DNA of 64,000 bases from Symbiodinium natans. Its lineage: Eukaryota; Sar; Dinophyceae; Suessiales; Symbiodiniaceae. Each line of letters begins with the position of its first letter. Position 1 is the stretch's first letter. Of this stretch, positions 29,041 through 38,799 are shown one piece after another. The stretch covers positions 388,001 through 452,000 of the forward strand of contig CAJNDS010002225.1 in the NCBI GenBank assembly GCA_905221605.1, in the 5' to 3' direction. The translations under genes were made by a program, and so were the position numbers. The notes beneath the pieces were generated by a model, which saw nothing but the letters and a program-made list of their open reading frames with translations, ran no database searches and was not told the origin of the DNA.

Positions 29041-31037
29041 CACCTCCAGCATTGCCGAAGAGCACTGGGGCACCACCCACGACAGCATCTCCTGGGTCCC
29101 CGACCACACCCGCAGTGCTGGAGGACGAAGCCACCGACGATCAGCCCAGCTGATTTCTCGGCAGTCAGGAATGTCCTGGCACTTGACCCGTGACGCACCA
29201 TTGGCCTTTTCCTTGCAGCAAACCTTCATGGTTCTTTGTAAATAGTGTGCTTGTGTCGCGGAGCCCTTTCATCCTTGGCTCAGCCTGTTGCGTTTGGCTG
29301 ATTTTTCGCCCACACTCGACCCGGCCGGTCATGAAAAAGTCTCATTGTTTTGTGGGAGGGAGCCTATGCAAAGCTCTCACTTTCCCTCTCCACGTTTGTT
29401 CCCCTCCTGTGGACATTGCGCTTACTTTGCATTGAGCTCAGGCAACCATCTTCGCCTTCATTTCAACTTCTTCGTGCTGTGCGCGGGCGTACTATTGCAG
29501 GCTTTGGCGCTTGTATGTTCATTTTAGTGCTTTGCAGGATCGGTGTCTCCGAGCTTTGGTATTCTGCTCTTTGCAGTTCAATATTTTGCCTCTCAGAGCG
29601 GGCTCCATTAGCTTTTGCTTCAGGCCCCAGGGGGGTTCTGGGAGATCATCTCCATTCTGCTTTGCACTCAGAGCGTTTGCTTGCCGGGCATACCTTCGGG
29701 GCTTTCTAGACTTAAAGAGCTTTCTTGCCTCTGTATGCCTAGTGCCCTCACGCATGTATCATAAGTTCATTTCTTTACTTTGTCGCTGCTTCCGAGCTTT
29801 GGAACCGATAGGTCCCTCCCGTGCTTCTTCGTGGCTGAAGGCCTTTGATGTATTGGCCCATGTCAGTTTCTGGCTTCGCCACTCAGAGCGGACTCCACCA
29901 ATTTGCTATTCAGGCTCCGGAAGCCCTGGGAGGTCAACTCCGTCTTGCTTTGCACTTAGCGCTTTTGCTTGCCTGGCATCATCTCAGTGCCCTGCTGGCC
30001 ATCCTGAACTTAAAAGGGGGGGGGCCTAAGGCCTTGGTGTGCTTCTTTAGGGCGTCGCACACCATCAGCTGCGCTACTCAGGCAAAGCTTGCGATTCAGA
30101 GTTTCGCGACCCTCTAAGACTTTGGGGGGATGCGTCTCTGCGGCTTTGGTTTTCTCCCTCTTGGCATCAGAAACCCAACAGTGCGATCTTTAATCGAGCC
30201 GTTCAGGTCTGTCTTGCGTCGCTTTTGGCTTGGTCTCCGAAGGGGCTCTACCAGACCACCTCATCACGTTCAGCGCCCAGCTTTGTCGAATGCCGTTCAA
30301 TCCTTCAGAAGTCCTGCAGTTATCCCGGAATTTGCAATCACGTCCCCGTATGGCATTTTGCGAGTCTCACTCCAGCTCATGCATTACGCATGACAGCTCC
30401 CCCTTTTGCAGGGCTTCGCATGGCTCGAGCTACAAGGAGACCCTCTATCGAGAGGCCTTTGTCATATTAACCTTGCATTCTTTGTAGCAGACATGCCTTT
30501 CATACGCACGCCAACAGCATCAACCAGTCCCGCATCCGTTCCCTTTTGGTCACTCCTCTTGGGCAATTTCAATTTTGCCCTTGCAGTCGAAGCAGGCCTG
30601 GTTTGGCAGTGGCCTCTGCCTTTGAACTCGGACCATCTCTTTGCCGCGAGTCTCAGCAAAAGGAGTCTCGACTTCGGGTAGACTTGCATCACTTTGCCTT
30701 TGGCTTTGTCTACTTTGCATTTTCAGTCGGTGCTTGAATCGGAGCTTCAGTGCTTACTCGCATCGGCCCAGCTTTTGGCTCTTACCTCCTGGGGGGGTAG
30801 GTTGGGATTGCAGAGCTTTTTCCCTTGGCCTCGCACTCAGAGATTTTGAACGGCCGGTGAACGTCGTGTGTAATAACTACACAGCATTTCAGTGCTTCGC
30901 TTCGGCACTCAGAGCTTGTGCATCATCATTTCGTTGCTTTACCTCAGAGCTTTTGGGCTTTGCTTTAGCCTTCCCATCTTTGACACGGAGTTGTCTTTTG
31001 CTTCGGTGGCTCTGCCCACCCTCGCTTATTGCTGGCA

Positions 31038-31838
31038 ATGGCAAATACTGACATTTTCTTGGGCCTTGCAGAAGCTGATGTGAACAAGGCAGTGTCCCGG
31101 CTGGAAGACGCGCGCCACATGCCGGCGACGAGCGGTTTTTCACCAACGCAATGGCTGTGGCACTGGCTTTCGTCTACGCCAGCCTTTGCGCCTTTGACGG
31201 AGGCTGCGGAGAAGATGGATGCCGTCTTTGGCTTTAGCTCTGGCGATTGGGCTTTTCATTGGGTCGAAGAGATGGAAAAGGCCTCCCTGAACCCGGGCGT
31301 AGCAGCTTCCCAAGCCGCGCCGGCGCAGCCTGCTTTGGACAGCAAGTGGCCGCATTTTCCTAATGGCCACCGCTCCCTTGGACTGGCCCCTGCTGATCTT
31401 CTCCGTGCACATGCATGGTTGGAAGAGGCCGCTTCTTTCGATGGTGCCGGTGGCTGGAAGGAAGACGACTGGCTTCGCTTTTGGATGGAGCAGGATTCGG
31501 CCTTTGAGACTTTGCTTCAGCGCGCCAAGGAGGCTGGCCATGGCTGGAACATTGGCCAATGGCTTTGGCTTTGGGTGTCGCAAGCCGACCGACCCCAGCC
31601 GCCGCCGGCTCCTCCTTTGGGCACTGCGCCACCTGTGGCTACCGGCATGGGTCCGGACGCTTTCCCGCTCAGCCAGCACAACGAGACGGTAATTGTCCAG
31701 CAGATTTACTGCCGCTCCACGTGTCAAGACTGCGGTGCTGGCCATTGCGGGGTCGTTCTTACACGCGAAGATTTGCCTCATCGGCACCGCTGTGGCATTT
31801 GTTACAAAGCTTTTAGGAGGGCACAAGGGCAACCCTGA
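31038..31838 (+). CDS. 266-aa Trp-rich duplicated-domain protein with C-terminal Cys/His cluster
   Basis: ATG at 31038 gives 266 residues. Residues 12-80 and 118-181 are two copies of one domain: 'D...A...LE.A......G(F/W)....(D/Q)WL..W' followed by 'AF..L...A' and a second 'G(F/W)...(D/Q)W...W'. Copy 1 includes FSPTQWLWHWLSSTPAF; copy 2 includes WKEDDWLRFWMEQDSAF. A Pro-rich linker (about 185-200) leads to Cys225, Cys229, Cys232, Cys237, His248, His250, Cys252 and Cys255, spaced like a zinc-binding fold. I recognise no family. The domain duplication, conserved across divergent codons, supports real coding. It sits in the A-depleted block; whether it belongs to a mobile element or a host gene is open. 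Function unknown; nucleic-acid or protein binding is a guess from the Cys/His cluster. Confidence 0.65.
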   Translation: MANTDIFLGLAEADVNKAVSRLEDARHMPATSGFSPTQWLWHWLSSTPAFAPLTEAAEKMDAVFGFSSGDWAFHWVEEMEKASLNPGVAASQAAPAQPALDSKWPHFPNGHRSLGLAPADLLRAHAWLEEAASFDGAGGWKEDDWLRFWMEQDSAFETLLQRAKEAGHGWNIGQWLWLWVSQADRPQPPPAPPLGTAPPVATGMGPDAFPLSQHNETVIVQQIYCRSTCQDCGAGHCGVVLTREDLPHRHRCGICYKAFRRAQGQP

Positions 31839-33671
31839 GAAAGCCCTTACATCAGCATTTGGCTTTTATTTTGCCCCCCTTTACTTTGGCTTTGCCCGTT
31901 TTGGCGGGGCGCAGTACATAGAGTGTTGTTGGCTTTATCTCGCCGCATTTTCCCTCAGTGAGCTTTAGGCCGCTTGAGGGCGATTGGCGTCGGAGCGTGC
32001 CGATGGAAATCAGACTTGCGTGCGGTTTCGGAGCTTCTTTCACTTTTTGCTTTCGTGTACTTTCCCTCAGACATGCTCTCGCACCCAGGTCTGGCTGTGG
32101 ACGCTCCTCACATTTTTCCAGGCGCACCTCTCAGAATATTTTTGTCTTTTCCTTGGCCCAGCTTTATTGTCTCTGCACTGGCTTTTCGGCCCCTTGTGCG
32201 CGTCACGTGCTTCTATCTGTACTGTGCTGGTTTGGAGTGCTTCACTTTTGCCCACACAGCAGTGCGAGATCGCAGCCTGGGCTTGCACCTTCCAGGTCCG
32301 TCCGCCTGGGAGGTGGACGTTTGCCTCAGGCCACCCTATGAGCCAACCCACCCTAGGCGGTTTTGATCTAGGTATTTTACGACGAATGCCCAGGCTTCAC
32401 TTCCTCATTTCTTTATGGCTTCGCGTCAAGCTCGCTTTTTGCCAAAAAAAAAATGACATTTGGGGCAGCTGTGCTTTCCCTAATGGGGCTCCCCTGTGCG
32501 ACGGTGCACAACACCTTATCGTGCTTCAACGGATCCTTTTCCCAAAGCCACCCTCTCCCACCTCCAGCCCTTGCTTTTTCCCGGAGGTTTCAGGCTCGGC
32601 ATGCCGATGCTCTAATCCCGGCCCGTGGGGGTGAGCAACCCGGCAGGCCGTTTCGTTATGTTTGCCTGGTCTGGGTGTTCTGAGCCTTGGGCATTTTCTT
32701 TCCGCTGCCTGTCACAGGAATGTTGGACCTGTCAATAGGCCTGCATGCTGGCTTTCTTTCATGCCAAGCGGCACACCAGCCGGTTGGGTGTTCTGGATTC
32801 CGGAGTCTGTCTCTGGGTGATCCGGACCACCTAGACTTTGCCTTTCCTGCCCTGGGAGTTGCTTCGACCCCGCGAAGTGCGTGCCTCAACGAAGTCTGGC
32901 CCCTTTTTCCGCTCTTCATTTTTGGAGAGTCTTTCTCCTTGAGACTGTAATCGCACTCAGCTCCTCTGCAAGGCCTTGGCTCTTGAGCTTCAGATCCGCG
33001 TTGGCCTGCATACTCTGCCATGGTTCATGGGGTCCCTTACGGTTGCGTTTAGGCTTCGTGTGCAATTCAAGGCCATCGGTCCCCCTGGCTCTTGGAACTT
33101 TTTCTCAATGCGTCCGTGGCTCAGAATGCCAGTGCATATCAAGCGTCTGTGAACCCTTGCAGATCAGTAGAGCACGGTGCATTGGTATTTCATCTTCGCG
33201 GAGCCGGCACCGCTGGGCACTCATGTGAGCCCTTTCCTTGTGGTTTCCCCTTTTTAGCTTCTCGGGCCCAGGGACTTTAACTGGTAAGGTCAGCTGTCCA
33301 TTCAGTGACGTTTCTTTTCTTTCACAGGTCTCGGCCCCGGCCACCTCTCACCGCCACCGAGACGGCTTGTCCCCGGAGCTGTTCTCAGTGCGTCCATGGC
33401 TCAGAGCAGCTCTGCTAGTGTTCGACCTTCACACCCCAGGGTTCAGTGCGTCGCATTGGGTCATTAGATTACCCGCTTTTGTTCTCTCTAACCTTCTGCG
33501 GAGCTTGCCCCACTTGCAGCGCCTATGGGAAGTCACTTGCGTTTGTGCTCTTTCCTCGAGCTTTTTGGGATCCAAGACTGTGTGTGGCGTCTCTTCCATT
33601 TGCGATTCTCACAGGGGCTTTTTGGTTTCCTGCCGAGGGGACAAAGAGACTCTCTCCCAGCTTTGCCGTTT

Positions 33672-33983
33672 ATGTCGTCCCAGGACGAGCCTATGTCAGA
33701 CGCGCGTTTCCACCAGATCCGCAACGCTGCGGATGGGCCACTTTGGACTGCTTTGACCAAGGATCGGTCCTTTGCGTCCGCTAGGCAAATCCTAGCACAC
33801 AACTGGAAGGCGCGCTGGAGCGTCATCCGCCTCGAGAACGACTTAGTCAAAACCCTCTTGGACGCTTTGGCTCAGCATCCTGAAGAGCGGGCTCTTTTTG
33901 TCCACAACTTGGCCGAAATGTCTTCAGAGTCTGAGTCAGAGGAACTTCCTCCCGCCGAAGCACCAGACAATTCGCGGGGGTGA
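33672..33983 (+). CDS. 103-aa acidic-tailed ORF in the A-depleted block
   Basis: From ATG at 33672, 103 residues: starts MSSQDEPMSDARFHQIRNAA, then WTALTKDRSFASARQIL, VIRLENDLVKTLLDALAQH and an acidic tail with SSESESEELPP. Balanced, helix-forming composition unlike the Phe/Leu/Ser/Arg-rich chance frames around it. The frame is open upstream too, so the start is a choice. No family recognised. Confidence 0.45.
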   Translation: MSSQDEPMSDARFHQIRNAADGPLWTALTKDRSFASARQILAHNWKARWSVIRLENDLVKTLLDALAQHPEERALFVHNLAEMSSESESEELPPAEAPDNSRG

Positions 33984-35400
33984 TCCTTTTTCTCGAGCCC
34001 ACATGGCCTTCCTTTCATGCGTACTTTGTTACGCATCTTTTGTCAAAGTGAGCAATCATGTGCTTTGCGGCGTCTCGGGTGCCAAGACTTGGCTTTCAAA
34101 CAGCCAGTGTACTTACGCTTTTCTTCTGTTTGCGCTGTTTCAACTATTCCATAAGCACTCTGTGCTTCTGCACCTGGGCTAGCCTTACTGGGCTAGCCTT
34201 ACTGGGCTTACACCGTGAGATCGTGCAGTGACATCTGGCCCTCTACGTCATGCTTCTCGCACCAGAGACCCCCCTTTGTGATCTTCTTTGGCATTTGTTA
34301 AGCAGGTCTCACGTGCTCAGGCAGTCGGCCGACTTTGGTGCCTGCGAGGAGAAATGCCGGCAGCAGCGCAGGTATCATTGATGCGGGCTATCGCCACCTG
34401 CGCTTTCCCCCCCTTTACATGAACTATCCTGAATCTTCATGGTTTGCTCCCTCTCTGCTTCTGTTCGCTCAGGCTTTGGCCTCTTTCGGCCGCCAAAGCT
34501 TCGGGAGCATCGCCCCCTCTTTCGCTTCTGCAGGCACGGCATTTGCCCAAAACCCTTCAAGCCCGGTTGACCCTAAGCCGCTAACCCTGAGCCTTCGGTT
34601 GTTCCCCCGTATAAAGGGATGCATCCCAACCTATAAGTGAACCCTAGGCTGTGCTTCACTTTTGCGCGTTTGCTTTGCTGGCAGTCAGTACGGGACATTG
34701 TCCCCGCTTTTTCCTGTCAAAGAGTCAGGCCGGCTTTCTAGTCCTGCCGGTACAGAGCCTCTTACAAGTCTCCGGGCGTGTCACACGGTCAATCAAGCCC
34801 TTGGCTCATCGCAGTTTTGCGTTTCGGCCCCTCGCGCGGAGGACTTGACGGTCCGTGGGGGCCAGCGCACGTTTGGCGAGAAGGTTGGCTCCATGCTTGT
34901 TTAAGTATTCATTGTGAGCATCCGTCCCAGCACTCACCCCAGCCCGCGACTTTCTGTAGCAGGCCTTACAGGGCTTCTCTATGGAGGTCCATTCCTTATG
35001 GGGAAGCTCACCATGCTGGCACGACAGGATTCCTACGTGCGAGATCTTCCGCTCTCGTCTTAGGCACTGTCCCTAAACCTAGGAATCCTGCATACCGGGT
35101 TTTCCGGAGGGTCTCTTAGCACTGGTTTAGGCGACTCCTGCCTGCAACCATGTCAGGAGACATGCACCGCTCAGTGGTTCAGATCCGCCGCATCGTCCTT
35201 TGAGAGTAAATGAGCGGATGCAATGCTTTTCTCCGGGTGTTTCCCTGCTTTTGTGATGACAGTCAGCCTATCTTTTGTGCTTTGGGACGATCCAGTGAGC
35301 AGCGGCAGAGTCACAGCACAGCCTTTTCCCCCGCACGGCCTCCGGCCCTTGTGGCTCTCAGAGAGCCGTAGAGCACTTGCTTGTTACTTTGCATTTGAAC

Positions 35401-35784
35401 ATGGAACACTTTGCATACCTTTTACTGTACATCACTTTGAGTGGGGCTCTGACAGCCGCGTATTTCTGCCCGCGGGTCGGGCACATGGACCGCCCTGACG
35501 AGGTGGCTTTTCTGAGGGAGGAAGTCTCCCGTCTCAGGCATCAGGTTGCCATTCTGCAAGGGGACCTGTCGGGAGCTCATCTGACTACAGAGGAGCTTCT
35601 CGCGCGTATCCTCGCTCTGGAGCAATCGTCCAGCGGGCACACAGTCCGTTTGTCCGACATGGAGGCCGACCTCGAGCTCTGCAACAGTCGTCTGGCGGAG
35701 GTCCAGGCCTCTCTATGCGCAGTCATCCAAGGCATTGGATCTGTATTCTGTTCCATGCTCCGACAGTTGGGCAATCGACCCTAG
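35401..35784 (+). CDS. 127-aa ORF with N-terminal hydrophobic segment and coiled coil
   Basis: ATG at 35401. Residues about 4-22 are hydrophobic (YLLLYITLSGALTAAYF). From about residue 29 a coiled coil follows (MDRPDEVAFLREEVSRLRH, then ILALEQ, MEADLELCNSRLAEVQASL). An internal ATG at 35485 would drop the hydrophobic part. Together with the ORFs at 31038 and 33672 it may form one unit. No family recognised. Confidence 0.5.
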   Translation: MEHFAYLLLYITLSGALTAAYFCPRVGHMDRPDEVAFLREEVSRLRHQVAILQGDLSGAHLTTEELLARILALEQSSSGHTVRLSDMEADLELCNSRLAEVQASLCAVIQGIGSVFCSMLRQLGNRP

Positions 35785-36030
35785 CCACGACTTTCGCCTA
35801 CCACATCCTTGTTGGGGGGTCGTGTTGCGACACGCCTCTCTGCAATACGACCGGCTTCTCTAGAGCAGGTTTGGTTTTTGGCTTTGCACTCGGCGCTTCG
35901 ATGTGGCTGGAGCTACATGACGATACTTTGTTTGAGCCGCCCAGTAAACTGGGGGCATGCCTGGCACGTCTTCGCTCACTTTTAAAAATTGGGCTGTTCG
36001 GTGCGAGCTTTGACTTTGCCAGTGTTAAAT

Positions 36031-36873
36031 TGGTGGTAAGCTCAGTTTCTCAGCTTTGGCGCAATTCGACTGCTTTGCATTGTGCTTCGAACTCTGAGCT
36101 GCATTTCCGGCAAAGTCAAAAGGAAAGGAGTGAGAGCTTGTGGTAGGTGCTCACTTAGCCTGGAGTTTCGTAGGGCTTAATAGTGGCTTTGGTAGTGTGG
36201 CTTGAACTAGCGGTGAACGGTTCATGTGTTTACTCATGTCTGTTTACTGTTGTGAAAGATCACCGTACTCTGTTGCCTTTGGGTTCAAGCCACACACCAA
36301 ATCATGCAGCTTGCATTGCATTGCTGGTAGCTACGCTTTTTCGTTCCCACCCACCACTCCCATTTTGAAGACACATTCCTTCAGCTGGGACGGGTCTCGG
36401 GACCTTCGTACAGCTGGCGCTTGCTCATCTTGCACCCGTGTCACAGTAGTACTTGTTTTCTGCTTTGGGACATGTTCCATACTCGCGTTGCTTTCCTTTA
36501 GAGCTATCAGCCGGGTCAACCCAAACGGGCTCCCGTCTTCTGAACGGCTGGAGCTGGCCTCGTTTCACGAGAATCCACAAGATTTTCTTTTCTTGCCTTG
36601 GTCCAGGTCTGTTCAGCTCTGTACCTGTGTTTCATCGTGGTGGTAAGCTCAGATTCTCTGCTTTGGCGCAATTCGTCTGCTTGCATGGTGGTAAGCTCAG
36701 TTTCTCAGCTTTGGCGCAATTCGACTGCTTTGCATTGTGCTTCGAACTCTGAGCTGCATTTCCGGCAAAGTCAAAAGGAAAGGAGTGAGAGCTTGTGGTA
36801 GGTGCTCACTTAGCCTGGAGTTTCGTAGGGCTTAATAGTGGCTTTGGTAGTGTGGCTTGAACTAGCGGTGAAC
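36031..36873. repeat. 188-bp direct duplication plus a partial third copy
   Basis: 36031-36218 and 36686-36873 appear identical base for base (start TGGTGGTAAGCTCAGTTTCT, end CTTGAACTAGCGGTGAAC). A partial, slightly diverged copy (CTCAGATTCTCTGCTTTGG) at about 36639-36685 directly precedes the second. The near identity points to a recent event. The second copy abuts the decayed element starting near 36950. Confidence 0.95.
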
Positions 36874-36949
36874 TGCCAGGAACCCTTCCTTCAAGCACCA
36901 GTGCTCCAAGTGCCTATCCGAAGACCATGGGTCGTCGGTGTGTCTGCAG

Positions 36950-38300
36950 TCGGGGCCCAAGATGCCAAGAATTTTCAAGGGCGGTGGCAAAGGCGCTGGA
37001 AGAAAGGGCAAGGCGAAGAGAGGCTGACAGATCGAGTCAGCGGAGGAATCGTCCGGTGCCCGGATGACTCGCAGCGAACACAACGGTGCGATGAAAGTGG
37101 CGCTGAATTCTCCTTCGGTGGCTCCCCCTGCCGATTATAACGTTACGGCCGGCAATGTGGCTAAGGTCGGGAAGAATGCGACTGACATCCCTCCGGCGGG
37201 CAAGGTGGACGACAACCGCAACGTGACGGACGCTGGCGAGCAAGCAGCCATGGAGATGGAGAAGTGTCGCTTTCTCCACTCTCCACATGTTCTCAGGCCC
37301 TTCTCAAAGCCAAAGACTGGGATATCGAGAACGGGGACGAGTTCGCGTATACCAGCCTCCTGGACAGGGTCAAGAATGGCGAGTTCCAAGGCTGTCTCCT
37401 TGGGACTTTTTCTGGCGCAAGACGAGAGGACGACGGCGGACCTCGACCGTTACGGTTACCCGACTGCATCTATGCAGACGCGAAGAAGTCCATCCAATCC
37501 AGGTCAAGGAGGGCACGCTGTTGGCGAAACGGGCGGCGGAGGTGTTCGGTGTTTTTGTTGACCAAAACAAGCCGGCCATCGTGGCGCAGCCCCCGTCCCC
37601 GAGAAGCAGAAGGCGCGGTCAGCATGTTTGACTTCGACGAGTTTAAAGCCCTGTTGGAACGCACCGGGGTATCCCTTCAATACGTCTTCCAGTGTGCCTA
37701 CGGAGCTCCATCTTCTAGGCCTACGGCCTTCATGAACTTGGCGTGGACCTCCGAGATGTCAGGCAAGTGTGCGAGCATTCACCCAGGTGGTGGAGATTAG
37801 TTACCGTCAATGGGGGCATGGACGTGGGACCTCACGCCCCCTTGGTGGGCAAAGAAGCTCGGGTCCCTGCGGACAGATGGCGGCCTGACGTGCTGATGGA
37901 TGGGTCCACTCAGCCAGATGCTCAAGGCGGCGGCTTATGCGTCAGGTACCTGGCGGAAAAGTTCGTCGACGCTACCGCAAAATCGGCTAGTTCTTTGTCG
38001 TCCAAGCGCGCGGCCTGGAACTTGGTTGGCGAGTGGAAGAACGCACTGGTCAGAGCTAGATCGAGGTCACGCTTCTGCGAACGTCATACGCTGACGGTAA
38101 TGTTTGCACCAAACTGCAATGGAAGGACCCCTTGAAGGTTCGACGCGAGAACGACGAGGAGTTCAACTGTCATATCTTCGGCTGTGCAAGCCATCCCCGC
38201 CGACGGCTGGATATTTCCTTTCCGTCCATCGACTTTCACGGGCCGCTGGGACAAGCTGCAGGGGCGTGACCTTACGCCAGGTGGCCTAAAGGTGGCCTGG
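36950..38300 (+). pseudogene. Multiply frameshifted mobile-element protein (dinoflagellate-type)
   Basis: Conserved-looking blocks occur in order but in different frames. They are: DWDIENGDEFAYTSLLDRV with NGEFQGCLL and GGPRPLR (about 37310-37460); VKEGTLLAKRAAEVFGVFV (about 37500-37560); DFDEFKALLERTGVSLQYVF then QCAYGAPSSRPT (about 37628-37730); VDLRDVRQVCEHSPRWWRL (about 37742-37800); PPLVGKEARVPADRW in part (about 37840-37885); and GGLCVRYLAEKFVDATA (about 37926-37980). From memory these match, in the same order, a protein recurring in dinoflagellate mobile elements, whose copies have an SPPC-type motif (lost here), 'QC.YGA...KPT', 'C.HP...W' and 'AYP' blocks. At least four frame changes make this copy dead. 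Element class not determined. Confidence 0.65.
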
Positions 38301-38528
38301 GTGGAGGCGGGGCCGTTTGGGCCTGCCATGCTGTCGTCGGCGTTGCTGACATACAATGGCCCATGAGGTTGAAGCACCAAGCCACCCTCGGAATTTTTAC
38401 AAGAGTTCGCCGCCTCGAATTCTCTGCTGCATGCTGGGCCTGACGCTCGGACACGACTGCAGCAAGTTGCCTTGGTATACGTTTTTCTGCACCGAGCCGC
38501 TTGGCGTGGCTTCGCTGCCGAGCTTGGT

Positions 38529-38789
38529 GGTATAGCGAACCGCTGGTGGGGTTTTAATGCTGTTCCAGCATCGATGCTTCCAAGCCTACGACACGGTTCC
38601 GCATGCACACTGTGAGCGGAGCAAAAAGTTATTTGAGTGCAAACATGCTGTGCATGTTTTTCCTACCTTTACGACTCTGTAGCTTTCTGGGCCCTCCATC
38701 CCACCCGTCGAACGACGGTATAGCGAACCGCTGGTGGGGATTTTAAAGCTGTTCCAGCATCGATGCTTCCCAGCCTACGACACGATTCC
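38529..38789. repeat. Direct repeat of about 73 bp with a palindromic core
   Basis: 38529-38600 and 38717-38789: GGTATAGCGAACCGCTGGTG, GCTGTTCCAGCATCGATGCT and CAGCCTACGACACG(G/A)TTCC in both, with a few differences. The core CATCGATG is palindromic. Possibly the 3' end of the decayed element, duplicated. Confidence 0.9.
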
Positions 38790-38799
38790 TAAATGATTG

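Larger units (their letters stand above)
27985..36950 (+). other. 9-kb block depleted in A on the plus strand, carrying three plus-strand ORFs
   Basis: From about 27985 the plus strand becomes poor in A and rich in CTTTGC, TTTGCC, GCTTTG and CAGAGC words; this ends near 36950. Because all stop codons contain A, long open frames appear in all three plus frames, so ORF length alone means little here. Three ORFs look more than compositional (31038, 33672, 35401). A diverged direct repeat, CTCAGAGCGG(G/A)CTCCA to GCTTGCC(G/T)GGCAT, lies at about 29590-29693 and 29878-29985. The nature of the block is unknown; a mobile or amplified unit is my best guess. Confidence 0.6.

Noticed and set aside
28529-29134. 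201-codon minus-strand ORF rich in Arg, Gly and Ser
   Set aside because: Lies opposite the A-depleted block's GC-rich part where stops are rare on both strands; no motif.
31140-31832. 230-codon minus-strand ORF opposite the Trp-rich protein
   Set aside because: Antisense shadow: the plus frame shows a conserved internal duplication and Cys/His spacing; the minus frame is only Arg/Ser/Pro-rich.
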